Source of the DNA: Bradyrhizobium sp.
GTDB lineage: Bacteria > Pseudomonadota > Alphaproteobacteria > Rhizobiales > Xanthobacteraceae
Length of the DNA stretch: 32,670 nucleotides
NCBI RefSeq assembly: GCF_027451485.1
Contig: NZ_DAIDJE010000060.1
Location: 1-32,670, forward strand
Reading direction: 5' to 3'
The notes beneath the pieces were generated by a model, which was not told the DNA's origin, searched no databases, and saw nothing but the letters and a program-made list of their open reading frames with translations. This document shows positions 1-9,395 of the stretch, one piece after another; the stretch's first letter is position 1; every line of letters starts with the position of its first letter. A program made the position numbers and the translations under genes.

Positions 1-285
1 GGGCAAAGCCCTTATTGAAACTGCGGGCCGATGCGTGTGCCGCAGCCAAAGCCAACTTTCCGATAATACCTTTGAGGGTGGCTTTGCGGCAACGATCGTG
101 TCCTGACGGCAACAGTTTCCTAGGATTTGAAGTCAGACACGGTCCCAGCCCCGTTGCGCCGCTTTTTGGCCACACCCCTCCGCGAGATCATCATAGAAGG
201 AATTTAAGGCTGCGGCGCTGACGGGCGAAAGGGGAAATATCGGTCGTCCCCAACGTTAGAGATGGCCGAGGAAACAGGGTTCGCG
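1..285 (+). other. Leader region upstream of ilvD
   Basis: No credible gene is present; a 68-codon open frame here has no ribosome binding site and no family resemblance. The region contains inverted repeats. CTGCGG at 21-26 matches CCGCAG at 40-45. AAAGCCA at 48-54 matches TGGCTTT at 79-85, and with a 4-nt bulge that pairing extends to GCCGC (39-43) with GCGGC (86-90). Positions 1-11 form a short GGGC-aaa-GCCC hairpin that could be the end of an upstream terminator. The repeats could fold in an ilvD leader RNA, but no leader peptide or known riboswitch is recognised. Confidence 0.35.
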
Positions 286-2010
286 ATGGACGCGAAGACC
301 AACATCAAGAAGAGGCTGCCAAGCCGCCACGTGACGGAGGGCCCGGAGCGGGCGCCGCACCGCTCCTACCTCTATGCCATGGGACTGACGACCGAGCAGA
401 TCCACCAGCCCTTCGTTGGAGTGGCTTCCTGCTGGAATGAGGCCGCGCCCTGCAACATCGCGCTGATGCGCCAGGCCCAGGCCGTCAAGAAGGGCGTCGC
501 TTCCGCCGGCGGAACGCCTCGCGAGTTCTGCACCATTACCGTCACCGACGGTATCGCGATGGGCCATGACGGCATGCGCTCGTCGTTGCCCTCGCGTGAA
601 TGCATTGCCGATTCCGTTGAATTGACGGTCCGCGGTCACGCCTATGACGCGCTCGTCGGTCTCGCCGGCTGTGATAAGTCGCTGCCCGGCATGATGATGG
701 CAATGGTTCGGTTGAACGTGCCCTCGATCTTCATCTATGGCGGTTCGATCCTGCCGGGCAATTTCCGTGGTCAGCAAGTCACCGTCCAGGACATGTTCGA
801 GGCGGTCGGCAAGCACTCGGTGGGTGCGATGTCCGATGCCGATCTCGACGAAATCGAGCGGGTCGCTTGTCCCTCGGCCGGAGCGTGCGGCGCACAATTC
901 ACGGCCAACACCATGGCCACCGTGTCGGAAGCCATCGGCCTGGCCTTGCCCTATTCCGCTGGCGCTCCCGCGCCGTATGAAATTCGCGATTCCTTCTGCA
1001 TGGCGGCGGGCGAAAAGGTCATGGAGCTGATCGCCAAGAACATTCGGCCGCGCGAAATCGTGACCCGCAAGGCGCTGGAAAATGCCGCCGCCGTGGTTGC
1101 AGCCTCCGGCGGCTCGACCAATGCGGCGCTGCATCTGCCGGCGATCGCGAACGAGTGCGGCATCAAGTTCGACCTGTTCGACGTCGCGGAGATTTTTAAG
1201 AGAACGCCGTATGTCGCGGATTTGAAGCCGGGCGGCCGTTATGTGGCCAAAGACATGTTCGAAGCTGGCGGCATACCACTTCTCATGAAGACATTGCTCG
1301 ACCATGGCTACCTGCACGGCGACTGCCTGACGGTCACTGGCCGAACCATGGCCGAGAACCTCCAGAGCGTGAAGTGGAACCCGCACCAGGACGTGGTTCG
1401 GCCTGCCGACAAACCGATCACCGCAACGGGTGGCGTGGTCGGCCTCAAGGGCAACCTCGCGCCGGAGGGAGCGATCGTGAAGGTCGCGGGCATGTCCAAC
1501 CAGAAATTTGCGGGCCCGGCCCGCTGCTTCGACTGTGAAGAGGATGCCTTCGAGGCGGTCAAGAACAGGGCCTACAAGGAGGGCGACGTACTCGTTATTC
1601 GCTATGAGGGGCCGCGTGGTGGCCCCGGGATGCGGGAGATGCTGTCGACCACGGCTGCGCTGACCGGGCAGGGGACGGGCGGCAAGATCGCCCTTATCAC
1701 CGACGGCCGTTTTTCGGGCGCTACACGTGGCTTCTGCATCGGCCATGTCGGACCCGAAGCCGCCGTTGGCGGTCCGATCGCCCTGTTGCGGGACGGCGAC
1801 TTCATCGAGATAGACGCAGTCGCTGGGACTCTTAACGTAAAATTGACCGATGCGGAGCTCGCTCAGCGCAAGACCGAATGGAGTCCTCGCGCGACTAACC
1901 ATACGTCAGGTGCTTTGTGGAAGTACGCCCAGCAGGTCGGACCGGCAGTGACGGGGGCTGTCACCCATCCCGGCGCGGCGCATGAGAAGTCGTGTTATGC
2001 GGACATTTAA
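286..2010 (+). CDS. ilvD: Dihydroxy-acid dehydratase IlvD
   Basis: This enzyme dehydrates 2,3-dihydroxy-isovalerate and 2,3-dihydroxy-3-methylvalerate to the 2-keto acids that precede valine and isoleucine, in the cytoplasm. The 574-residue protein is full length for the IlvD/Edd family. The family's Fe-S ligand cysteines are visible at C56 (PCN), C129 (GCDKS) and C201 (ACGAQ), as are the GGSILPG motif and, near the C-terminus, GRFSGATRG. The start at 286 (MDAKTN) is chosen because recalled rhizobial homologues begin there; an in-frame ATG at 262 would add eight residues. The stop lies inside the next gene, so the two are probably cotranscribed. The cluster type (2Fe-2S or 4Fe-4S) cannot be read from the sequence. 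The function call is secure. Confidence 0.97.
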   Translation: MDAKTNIKKRLPSRHVTEGPERAPHRSYLYAMGLTTEQIHQPFVGVASCWNEAAPCNIALMRQAQAVKKGVASAGGTPREFCTITVTDGIAMGHDGMRSSLPSRECIADSVELTVRGHAYDALVGLAGCDKSLPGMMMAMVRLNVPSIFIYGGSILPGNFRGQQVTVQDMFEAVGKHSVGAMSDADLDEIERVACPSAGACGAQFTANTMATVSEAIGLALPYSAGAPAPYEIRDSFCMAAGEKVMELIAKNIRPREIVTRKALENAAAVVAASGGSTNAALHLPAIANECGIKFDLFDVAEIFKRTPYVADLKPGGRYVAKDMFEAGGIPLLMKTLLDHGYLHGDCLTVTGRTMAENLQSVKWNPHQDVVRPADKPITATGGVVGLKGNLAPEGAIVKVAGMSNQKFAGPARCFDCEEDAFEAVKNRAYKEGDVLVIRYEGPRGGPGMREMLSTTAALTGQGTGGKIALITDGRFSGATRGFCIGHVGPEAAVGGPIALLRDGDFIEIDAVAGTLNVKLTDAELAQRKTEWSPRATNHTSGALWKYAQQVGPAVTGAVTHPGAAHEKSCYADI

Positions 2011-2800
2011 GCGCATCGCTCTTGCTCTGATTTTAGGGGGAGCCCCGGTGGCCACTCCCGGGGTCGCCTTCGACGGCTCTCCGGTGAATCGGGATTCGAC
2101 CATTGCCGTGGTTGCGACCCCCTCTGGCGCGGCTGCAACCCTGAAGAAGGGCGGCGCCTCCGGTATCGACAGCCCGGCGTCGGCCTATGCTAACGAGACA
2201 GTTACGCAGTGGAAGCTGGGCCGCATGTACGCCGACGGCAACGGCGTGGCGCAGGATGACCTGAGGGCCTTCGAATATTTCAGCGGGATCGCTAACAAGC
2301 ATGCCGAAGACAGTCCGTCGGCGCCGCAGGCCGCGATCGTCGCCAACGCGTTCGTGGCGCTTGGGCGGTATTATCTGAGTGGTATCCCGAATTCGAAAAT
2401 CAAGCCCGACACGGAGCGCGCGCGGGAGATGTTTTCATACGCCGCTTCTTATTTCGGTAACGCCGACGCGCAATACGACCTTGCCCAACTCTACCTGAAG
2501 AGCGCCGGCACTTCCCGTGATGACTTCCGTTACGGCACACGCTGGCTGTTCCTGGCTGCGCAAAAGGGCCAGCATCAGGCCCAGGCGCTGCTCGGCCAGA
2601 TGCTGTTCAATGGCGATCAGTTGCCCCGGCAGGCAGCGCGCGGACTGATGTGGCTGATGCTTGCGCGCGATAGCGCCGCCCCGGACGAGACCTGGATCAG
2701 GGACAGCTACAACAAGGCGGTTGCCAAGGCCTCCGACGATGACCGCGCCATGGCGCTGCAAATGGTCGAGCGCTGGGTAAAGACCGGCGGCCGGGACTAG
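1997..2800 (+). CDS. ExoR-like Sel1-repeat periplasmic protein
   Basis: A 267-residue protein with an N-terminal signal peptide ([13 protein letters not shown], likely cut after GVA) followed by three or four Sel1-type TPR repeats, recognisable by [24 protein letters not shown] and [10 protein letters not shown]. Length, signal peptide and the segment [13 protein letters not shown] resemble rhizobial ExoR, the periplasmic inhibitor of the ExoS/ChvI two-component system that controls exopolysaccharide, motility and symbiosis genes. That match is from memory, so the function is inferred. The start at 1997 has GAGAAG seven bases upstream; the ATG at 1982 has no such site. The gene overlaps the end of ilvD by 14 bases. 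No ExoS/ChvI gene is in the window. Confidence 0.8.
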   Translation: MRTFKRIALALILGGAPVATPGVAFDGSPVNRDSTIAVVATPSGAAATLKKGGASGIDSPASAYANETVTQWKLGRMYADGNGVAQDDLRAFEYFSGIANKHAEDSPSAPQAAIVANAFVALGRYYLSGIPNSKIKPDTERAREMFSYAASYFGNADAQYDLAQLYLKSAGTSRDDFRYGTRWLFLAAQKGQHQAQALLGQMLFNGDQLPRQAARGLMWLMLARDSAAPDETWIRDSYNKAVAKASDDDRAMALQMVERWVKTGGRD

Positions 2801-2841
2801 ACGGGGATCGCGACGTTTCCCGACCGCAAGGGGAAAACGCG

Positions 2842-3321
2842 ATGATCATCCGACAAGCGACGCCGGGGGATGCGACCGAGGCTTGCGAATTGCTCCGCGC
2901 TTCCATCTCCGAGCTTTGCTTCGCCGACCACAGACGAAATCCCCACATTTTGGATCGCTGGCTGCTTAGCAAGACGCCCGAGAATGTTGCGGCATGGGCC
3001 GACAATATCGGGCGCTCGCTATTGGTTGCCGTGGAAGACGATGTGGTCCTGGCAGTCGGCGGCGTTACCGACCGCGGTGAGATTACGCTCAACTACGTAT
3101 CGCCAAAGGCGCGGTTTGGTGGTGTCAGTTCAGCGCTCCTGAAAGCATTGGAGGAGAGGGCGATGGCGCGCGGCGCAGTCCGCGCCACGCTGCTCAGCAC
3201 CGAGACGGCGCACCGCTTCTATTTGTCGCGCGGTTACCAGGACACGGGACCGCCGCAAGGAAAATTCGGAATGGCGGCGTCTTATCCGATGGCCAAAACG
3301 CTCGCGACACCCGAGAGCTGA
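2842..3321 (+). CDS. GNAT family N-acetyltransferase
   Basis: A 159-residue single-domain protein of the GCN5-related N-acetyltransferase fold. The N-terminal strand MIIRQATPGDA is typical, the acetyl-CoA loop is ARFGGVSSALLKAL (about residues 93-106), and motif B is AHRFYLSRGYQ (about 127-137). The loop reads RFGGVS where the consensus has Q/RxxGxG/A, which is within the known range. A strong AAGGGGAA lies just before the ATG. The substrate cannot be predicted; such proteins acetylate amino acids, antibiotics, polyamines or protein N-termini. It follows the ExoR-like gene by 41 bases and ends 16 bases from the converging xth gene. Confidence 0.88.
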   Translation: MIIRQATPGDATEACELLRASISELCFADHRRNPHILDRWLLSKTPENVAAWADNIGRSLLVAVEDDVVLAVGGVTDRGEITLNYVSPKARFGGVSSALLKALEERAMARGAVRATLLSTETAHRFYLSRGYQDTGPPQGKFGMAASYPMAKTLATPES

Positions 3322-3337
3322 GGTGACGGGAGTGTCC

Positions 3338-4129
3338 TTATGCGGCCGCCAGATCAAGATCGATCCACACCGGCACGTGATCGGAGGGCTTTTCCCAGGC
3401 GCGGACATGGCTGTCGATGCCGACGTCGACCAGGCGGTCGCTCGCCTGCGGTGACAGCAGGAGATGATCGATGCGCAGCCCCAGGTTCTTCTGCCAGGCG
3501 CCGGCCTGATAATCCCAGAAGGTATATTGGCCAGGAGCGTCGGTAACGGCCCGTAGCGCGTCCGTCAGCCCGAGGCCGAGCAGGGATTGAAAGCTCTCGC
3601 GGGTCTGGATGCGAAACAGCGCATCCTCTACCCAGCCGGCCGGATTGGAGACGTCTTCCGGCCGCGGGATCACGTTGAAGTCGCCTGCGAGGACAAGCGG
3701 CTCTTCTGCTTTAAGGCGCTGTCTTGAATATTCAAGAAGCCGTGACATCCATCTGAGTTTATAGGGGTATTTGTCGGTATTCGGCGGATTTCCGTTGGGC
3801 AGGTAAAGACAGGCGATCCGGATCACCCCCTGCTTGAGCGTCACCACGCCTTCGAGAAACCGCGCATGCGCGTCGTCATCGTCGCCGGCAAGCCCGGACT
3901 TGGTTTCATCGAACGGAAGCTTCGATAGGAGCGCGACCCCGTTGAACGTCTTCTGACCGTGCGTGACGACGTTGTAGCCGAGGCTTTCGATTTCAAGCCG
4001 CGGAAATGCCTCGTCGGTGCACTTGATTTCCTGAAGGCAAACAATGTCGGGCGAGCATTCCTTCAGCCAGCTCATCAGATTCTCGATTCGCTGCCGGACC
4101 GAGTTGACGTTCCAGGTTGCGATCCGCAT
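3338..4129 (-). CDS. xth: Exodeoxyribonuclease III
   Basis: Cytoplasmic DNA repair enzyme with AP endonuclease and 3'-5' exonuclease activity, acting in base excision repair. The 263-residue sequence carries the whole exonuclease III signature: WNVNS at the N-terminus, LQEIK with metal-binding E34, YLPNGNP, the catalytic GDFNV, TFWDY, LRIDHLL and the C-terminal SDHVPV with the active-site Asp-His pair. Length matches E. coli XthA. It starts 22 bases after the erpA stop on the same strand, so the two probably share a transcript. It ends facing the GNAT gene. Confidence 0.96.
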   Translation of the reverse strand: MRIATWNVNSVRQRIENLMSWLKECSPDIVCLQEIKCTDEAFPRLEIESLGYNVVTHGQKTFNGVALLSKLPFDETKSGLAGDDDDAHARFLEGVVTLKQGVIRIACLYLPNGNPPNTDKYPYKLRWMSRLLEYSRQRLKAEEPLVLAGDFNVIPRPEDVSNPAGWVEDALFRIQTRESFQSLLGLGLTDALRAVTDAPGQYTFWDYQAGAWQKNLGLRIDHLLLSPQASDRLVDVGIDSHVRAWEKPSDHVPVWIDLDLAAA

Positions 4130-4151
4130 CGGCTGATGGCTCTCTTCGAGG

Positions 4152-4481
4152 TTAGATCGAGAAACTTGTGCCGCAACCGCAGGAGGCGGTTGCGTTGGGA
4201 TTGTTGACGCGGAACGAAGCGCCGATCAGATCATCGACGAAGTCGACCTCGGAGCCCGCCAGAAATGGTGCCGAGGCGGGATCGACCAGCACGACTGCAC
4301 CGTCGCGGGCAATCACGAGGTCATCGTCGGCCTGCGCACGCTCGACGTCGAATTTGTATTGAAAGCCGGAACAGCCGCCGCCCTCGACGCTGATCCGCAG
4401 CATGGCGCCGTCGCCTTCCTTCTTGAGAATCTCGCCAATGCGGCGAGCGGCCCGCTCGCTGATGGTGACGGCTGTGGTCAT
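4152..4481 (-). CDS. erpA: A-type Fe-S cluster carrier (ErpA/IscA family)
   Basis: A 109-residue A-type carrier that receives an Fe-S cluster from the assembly scaffold and hands it to client enzymes. The three cluster-binding cysteines are C37 (GGCSGF), C101 and C103 (SCGCGTSF), with the usual spacing for the family. ErpA is the name usually given to alphaproteobacterial proteins that end in SCGCGxSF; IscA or SufA cannot be fully excluded. GGAG precedes the ATG by seven bases. It is first gene of a probable erpA-xth operon, divergent from dgt. Confidence 0.9.
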   Translation of the reverse strand: MTTAVTISERAARRIGEILKKEGDGAMLRISVEGGGCSGFQYKFDVERAQADDDLVIARDGAVVLVDPASAPFLAGSEVDFVDDLIGASFRVNNPNATASCGCGTSFSI

Positions 4482-4587
4482 AACTTGCTCCGATATGCGC
4501 GTATTTATCTCGTAAAACGCTTATCATAGTTAAGTGCGCCGGGAAGTGGAATCAAACCCGCGCGCCCGTCTGGAGATAGGATATCCC
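4482..4587. promoter_or_regulatory. Divergent erpA / dgt promoter region
   Basis: About 106 bases between the starts of erpA (minus) and dgt (plus). Positions 4501-4533 are clearly richer in A+T than their surroundings and must hold the promoters of both transcripts. For erpA, TTAACT and GATAAA on the minus strand are 18 bases apart and could be -35/-10 elements, but the match is weak. No clear iron-responsive or IscR operator is seen. Confidence 0.35.
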
Positions 4588-5799
4588 GTGTCGGTTGGAA
4601 TGGCTGCCCCTCGCTCGGTCTATGCCTGCGATCCCGACCGCAGCCGGGGTCGCCAGTTCACGGAGCCGCCAAGCCGGACCCGCAGTCCTTTTCGGCGCGA
4701 CTGCGACCGTGTGATCCATTCGACCGCCTTCCGGCGTCTGAAGTATAAAACCCAGGTCTTTGTGTTCCACGAAGGCGATCATTACCGCACCCGCCTGACG
4801 CACAGCCTCGAAGTGGCCCAGATCGCGCGCGCGCTTGCGCGTCAACTTGGGCTCGACGAAGACCTGACGGAAACGCTGGCGCTCGCCCACGATCTCGGCC
4901 ATCCGCCATTCGGTCATGCCGGCGAGCGGGCGCTCGATGCGTGCCTGCGCGCACACGGCGGCTTCGACCACAACGCCCAGACCTTGCGCGTGGTCACCGC
5001 GCTCGAGCACCGCTACCCCGAATTCGACGGGCTCAATCTGACCTGGGAATCGCTGGAGGGGATCGTCAAGCATAACGGCCCCCTGACGACGCGCGATGGC
5101 ACGCCGATCGGCAGCTATCGCGAGCGCGGCCTTCCCGTCGGGATTTCGCAATTTGTCGCGGCCTACGATCTCGAATTGTGGAGCTTCGCCTCGCTCGAGG
5201 CCCAGATCGCGGCGATCGCCGACGATATTGCCTATGACGCGCATGACATCGACGATGGTTTGCGTGCTGGCCTGTTTCAGATCGACGATCTCAAGGAAAT
5301 CCCGCTGATGGCCTCCATCATTGCGGAAATCGATACCCAATATCCCGCCCTCGACGAGGGCCGCCGTGGCGCTGAACTCGTGCGCGAGTTGATTTCGCAC
5401 CTGATCGGCGCGGTGGTTTTGGAAGCTGATCGCCGCATCAAGGTGATGCGGCCCGCTTCGGTCGATGACGTTCGCAACCAGAGCGAGGCGCTGATCGCGT
5501 TTCCGATCGATACGGCGCAGACGGAAGCCGCTATCAAGGCCTTCCTGAAAATCAGGATGTACCGGCACGAAAGGGTGATGCGGGTGATGCGGGACGCCGA
5601 ACAGCTCGTATTCGATCTCTTTGCGCGCTACGAGGCCGATCCGTCCGCGCTACCCGCCGAATGGCTGCCGCGCGAAAGCCAGGCCGAAACAGCGGTGGAG
5701 CGTGCGCGGCGGATCGGCAATTTCATCGCCGGGATGACCGACCGTTTTGCGTTGACCGAACATCAGCGGCTTTTTGACTTGACCCCGGATTTGCGTTAG
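4588..5799 (+). CDS. dgt: Deoxyguanosinetriphosphate triphosphohydrolase-like protein
   Basis: An HD-superfamily dNTPase predicted to hydrolyse dNTPs to deoxynucleoside and triphosphate. The HD metal site is visible as H72 (RLTHSLE) and H101-D102 ([12 protein letters not shown]), with a later conserved aspartate in the [14 protein letters not shown] stretch. At 403 residues it is of the shorter dGTPase-like type. The GTG at 4588 is preferred because GGAG/ATAGGA lies just upstream and because remembered homologues begin SVGMAAPR; an upstream GTG at 4534 gives 18 residues without family likeness, and ATG 4600 is another option. argS follows after eight bases, so the two are probably cotranscribed. 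Confidence 0.93.
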   Translation: MSVGMAAPRSVYACDPDRSRGRQFTEPPSRTRSPFRRDCDRVIHSTAFRRLKYKTQVFVFHEGDHYRTRLTHSLEVAQIARALARQLGLDEDLTETLALAHDLGHPPFGHAGERALDACLRAHGGFDHNAQTLRVVTALEHRYPEFDGLNLTWESLEGIVKHNGPLTTRDGTPIGSYRERGLPVGISQFVAAYDLELWSFASLEAQIAAIADDIAYDAHDIDDGLRAGLFQIDDLKEIPLMASIIAEIDTQYPALDEGRRGAELVRELISHLIGAVVLEADRRIKVMRPASVDDVRNQSEALIAFPIDTAQTEAAIKAFLKIRMYRHERVMRVMRDAEQLVFDLFARYEADPSALPAEWLPRESQAETAVERARRIGNFIAGMTDRFALTEHQRLFDLTPDLR

Positions 5800-5807
5800 G
5801 CGGCGGC

Positions 5808-7589
5808 ATGGCCGAGACACTTCAGACACAGCATCTTTTCGCCCAGGTACTGTCGCGCGTGCATGCCGTCTGCGCCGCGGAACTCGGCGCTGGCGCCGAT
5901 CTGTCGCGCGTGGTGGTCGAGCCGCCAAAAGACCCGGCGCATGGAGACATGGCGACCAACGCCGCCATGGTGCTTGCCAAGGAAGCGAAGGCCAAGCCGC
6001 GCGACCTCGCCGAAAGGATCGCCGCACGATTACGCGCCGAGGAGATGGTCTCGTCAGTCGATGTCGCTGGCCCCGGCTTCATCAACCTCACCTTGAAGGT
6101 TGCGGTCTGGACGGACGCGCTGCGCGCCATCGTGCGCGCGGGCGGCGCCTACGGCAAGAGCGCGATCGGAGCGGGCGAGAAGGTCAATGTCGAATACGTT
6201 TCGGCAAACCCGACCGGGCCGATGCATGTCGGGCACTGCCGGGGCGCCGTGTTCGGCGATGCGCTCGCCAGCCTGCTTGAACTCGCTGGCTTTGCGGTGA
6301 CCCGCGAATATTACATCAACGATGCCGGCGCCCAGGTCGACGTGCTCGCGCGTTCGGCGTTCCTGCGCTACCGCGAGGCGCTCGGCGAAGACATTGGCGA
6401 AATCCCGGAGGGGCTCTATCCTGGCGACTACCTGAAGCCAGTTGGGCAGGCGCTCGCCGCCCAACACGGCAAGACGCTTCTCGCCATGGCTGAGGCCGAG
6501 TGGCTGCCGCTGGTGCGGGCCAAAGCCATCGACATGATGATGGAGGCGATCAAGGGCGATCTTGCCGCGCTCAACATCGCCCATGACGTATTTTTCTCGG
6601 AACGCTCGCTGATCGCAAGCGGCAACGACCGGGTCGCGGCGACGATCGATTTCCTGCGCGCCAAGGGCGATGTGTACGAAGGCCGGCTGCCGCCGCCGAA
6701 GGGTGCGCCGGTCGATGACTACGAAGACCGTGAACAGACGCTGTTTCGCGCAACCACCTATGGCGACGATGTCGATCGGCCGCTGCTCAAGTCCGACGGC
6801 AGCTATACTTATTTCGCCTCCGATATCGCTTATCACAAGGACAAGTTCGACCGCGGATTTCACAATCTCGTCGACGTCTGGGGCGCTGATCACGGCGGCT
6901 ACATCAAGCGGGTCGAAGCGGCAATCAAGGCTGTGACGGGCAACAAAGCGGCGCTCGACGTCAAGATCGTCCAGCTTGTCCGGCTGCTGCGCAACGGCGA
7001 GCCGGTGAAGATGTCCAAGCGCGCGGGCGATTTCGTCACCCTGCGCGAGGTTGTCGACGAGGTCGGCAAGGATGCCGTCCGCTTCATGATGCTCTACCGC
7101 AAGAACGATGCGGTGCTTGATTTCGATCTGGCCAAGGTGATCGAGCAGTCGCGCGACAACCCGGTGTTTTATGTGCAGTACGGCCATGCCCGTGGGCATT
7201 CGATCTTCCGCACAGCGCGGGAGGAAGTCTTGCATGACCTCCCGGAGGAGGAGGGGGCCCGGCTTGCGTATCTGGCGGCCGCTCCAGTCGAGCGGCTGGT
7301 GGATCCCGCGGAACTAAGCCTGCTCAGGAAGCTGGCCATCTATCCCCGCACGGTGGAGGCGGCGGCGGCCGCGCATGAGCCGCACCGAATCGCTTTTTAC
7401 CTGTATGATCTCGCGAGCGAATTCCACGCCTTATGGACCAAGGGGCGCGATTTGCCCTATTTACGCTTTATTATCAATAATGATGCCGAGATGACCACGG
7501 CCCGGCTGGCAATGGTGCAGGGCGTTGTCACGGTGTTGGCGTCCGGCCTCGGGGTTCTGGGGGTTGGTGCGCCAAACGAGATGCGCTGA
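5808..7589 (+). CDS. argS: Arginyl-tRNA synthetase
   Basis: Class Ia aminoacyl-tRNA synthetase that charges tRNA-Arg. The 593-residue sequence has the N-terminal Add1 domain, the HIGH-type motif as HVGH at 140-143 after SANPTGP, the motif GADHGGYI, and KMSKR at 401-405. The C-terminal anticodon-binding domain (DALR) contains [18 protein letters not shown]. Start and length agree with alphaproteobacterial ArgS. Essential housekeeping gene placed between dgt and the SPOR gene. Confidence 0.97.
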   Translation: MAETLQTQHLFAQVLSRVHAVCAAELGAGADLSRVVVEPPKDPAHGDMATNAAMVLAKEAKAKPRDLAERIAARLRAEEMVSSVDVAGPGFINLTLKVAVWTDALRAIVRAGGAYGKSAIGAGEKVNVEYVSANPTGPMHVGHCRGAVFGDALASLLELAGFAVTREYYINDAGAQVDVLARSAFLRYREALGEDIGEIPEGLYPGDYLKPVGQALAAQHGKTLLAMAEAEWLPLVRAKAIDMMMEAIKGDLAALNIAHDVFFSERSLIASGNDRVAATIDFLRAKGDVYEGRLPPPKGAPVDDYEDREQTLFRATTYGDDVDRPLLKSDGSYTYFASDIAYHKDKFDRGFHNLVDVWGADHGGYIKRVEAAIKAVTGNKAALDVKIVQLVRLLRNGEPVKMSKRAGDFVTLREVVDEVGKDAVRFMMLYRKNDAVLDFDLAKVIEQSRDNPVFYVQYGHARGHSIFRTAREEVLHDLPEEEGARLAYLAAAPVERLVDPAELSLLRKLAIYPRTVEAAAAAHEPHRIAFYLYDLASEFHALWTKGRDLPYLRFIINNDAEMTTARLAMVQGVVTVLASGLGVLGVGAPNEMR

Positions 7590-7696
7590 TTGACGTGCCG
7601 CCACCCGGGGCGATCAATTTGGGTGGTATCCGGCAGAAGCCGGTTCGTTTCTGAAAGCGGGTTGGCGACTTTTCCCCGAGGGGACGCATCACGACA

Positions 7697-9184
7697 ATGG
7701 CTGATCGATATCAGAAGAGAGCTTTTCCGGCCGGTGACGGCTTCGATCGCGATAGGGCATCGCGTGCGTCTGGCAGTGCGGAAAGCGATCCGCTGGCCGA
7801 GCTTGCGCGCTTGATAGGCCAGACCGATCCGTTTGGTACTGGCACCAAGCCCATGAGCCGGGCCAACTTGCCGTTGCATCCGCCGGTGCGCCCGGTCGAT
7901 ACGGAGCCGTCCCAAGACGGCTACGAGGACAGTTATCAAGACAGCTATTACGAGGACTCCGAACCCGACGAGCCGCCGCCTCCTGCGCCGCCATCCTGGA
8001 TGCAGCGCGCTGCGGCAAGGCAGGAGTTTCCCGCGGTTCCTCCGCAAGTGGATGACTATCCAAGTGGCGTACATCCGCTGTACCGTTACGCCGCACCGCA
8101 TCCGCCGGCCGCACCGGATTACGACGACGAGCAGGTGTTCGCCGAGAGCGGTCACGAGCCGGATATGTCGCGCTACGATGAAGCGCTCTATGGCAGCTTC
8201 GATGCCGGCTCACAGCACGACCAAGGCTACAGCGACGACGATTACGGCTATGACGAAGACCAGCATTTCGATGCGCAGCCGGAGCCAAAACGCCGTGGTG
8301 GTATGATCACTGTCGCGGCCGTGCTGGCCTTGGCTGTTTTCGGTGTTGGCGGTGCGTTCGCGTATCGCACGTATACCGGCAGGGCTCACAATGGCGAGCC
8401 GCCGATTATCCGAGCCGATACGGGACCGACCAAGATCATTCCGGCATCCGCTGACGCGCCGAAGGTGCCGGACCGCATGACTGTCAGCGACGGCACCGAG
8501 AAGATTGTCTCGCGCGAGGAAAGCCCGATCGATCCCAGCAGTGTGAGACCGACCGGACCACGCGTGGTATTTCCGCCGCTCACGCAAAACGGCACTGCGC
8601 CGCTGCCGGGCTCAATTGTGCCGGGTGCGCAGCCCCCGACCACCAGTGCCAACGGGACCTTCACGAATAACGAGCCGCACCAGGTCAGGACAGTCACAGT
8701 TCGTCAGGATCCGGCGACGTCCGGCACGCCGGAAGGTGCCGCGCCCCCTGCACCGGCTCCGGTAAAGCCCGCAGCGCGCGCGGCAGCGGTGCCAGCCCCG
8801 CGGCCATCGGCCAACGCGAATGGGCCATTGTCACTGGCACCGCGGTCAGAGGCTCCGGCCGCGCAGGAGCCGGTGCGGATGGCTGCGACCAATCCGACGC
8901 AGATCGCGCCGAGCGCTCCCAATCCGGCAGCTGCGAGCGGCGGGTACCTTGTGCAGGTGTCGTCGCAAGCGAGCGAAGCCGAAGCTCAGGCCTCCTACAG
9001 AATGCTCCAGAGCAAGTATCCGGCCGTGCTCGGCTCGCATGCTCCGGTCATCAAGCGCGCCGAAATCGGCGAGAAGGTCGTGTATCGGGCCATGGTCGGG
9101 CCATTCGGCTCGTCTGCCGAGGCATCCCAGTTCTGCGGCAGTTTGAAATCTGCCGGAGGCCAGTGCCTGATCCACAGGAATTAG
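7697..9184 (+). CDS. SPOR-domain membrane protein
   Basis: A 495-residue bitopic inner-membrane protein. Residues 1-200 are a polar cytoplasmic region rich in Asp, Tyr and Pro. One membrane helix (about 202-223) is preceded by KRR, then comes a long Pro/Ala-rich periplasmic linker. The C-terminal SPOR domain occupies about 415-495 (YLVQVSSQAS, YRAMVGPFGS, GGQCLIHRN). SPOR domains bind glycan strands stripped of stem peptides, usually at the division septum, so a role in division or wall remodelling is likely. It resembles FtsN/DamX only in layout. The ATG follows GAGGGGAC at a somewhat long spacing. It lies 107 bases downstream of argS and 211 upstream of nagZ. Confidence 0.9.
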   Translation: MADRYQKRAFPAGDGFDRDRASRASGSAESDPLAELARLIGQTDPFGTGTKPMSRANLPLHPPVRPVDTEPSQDGYEDSYQDSYYEDSEPDEPPPPAPPSWMQRAAARQEFPAVPPQVDDYPSGVHPLYRYAAPHPPAAPDYDDEQVFAESGHEPDMSRYDEALYGSFDAGSQHDQGYSDDDYGYDEDQHFDAQPEPKRRGGMITVAAVLALAVFGVGGAFAYRTYTGRAHNGEPPIIRADTGPTKIIPASADAPKVPDRMTVSDGTEKIVSREESPIDPSSVRPTGPRVVFPPLTQNGTAPLPGSIVPGAQPPTTSANGTFTNNEPHQVRTVTVRQDPATSGTPEGAAPPAPAPVKPAARAAAVPAPRPSANANGPLSLAPRSEAPAAQEPVRMAATNPTQIAPSAPNPAAASGGYLVQVSSQASEAEAQASYRMLQSKYPAVLGSHAPVIKRAEIGEKVVYRAMVGPFGSSAEASQFCGSLKSAGGQCLIHRN

Positions 9185-9395
9185 TGTGACGACTGACTTT
9201 CCTTCGGCGAGTTCTTCAATGGAGCGTCAGAGCCAAAGCCACATTAGAATCAAATAATTGCTGCTGTCCCTTCGGGTCTGACGTTGGTAACAGTGCCCGC
9301 TGCGATAAGATGCGAACGTCACAACCGGGCTAGTAGCAACGATCGTCCCCAACCTGCTGTTGACCCATGGGGTCGGCGGGGGCTAATCGGCCGCG

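Noticed and set aside
15..221. 68-codon frame at the left end
   Set aside because: No ribosome binding site, no family likeness, and it overlaps inverted repeats in the ilvD leader.
256..1902. 548-codon open frame antisense to ilvD
   Set aside because: It mirrors ilvD codon periodicity in GC-rich DNA, has no family motifs and no ribosome binding site; ilvD is unmistakable on the other strand.
4552..5568. 338-codon open frame antisense to dgt
   Set aside because: Antisense shadow of the HD-domain gene with no recognisable motifs.
6054..7235. 393-codon open frame antisense to argS
   Set aside because: Same effect of GC-rich codon bias; the argS motifs fix the coding strand.
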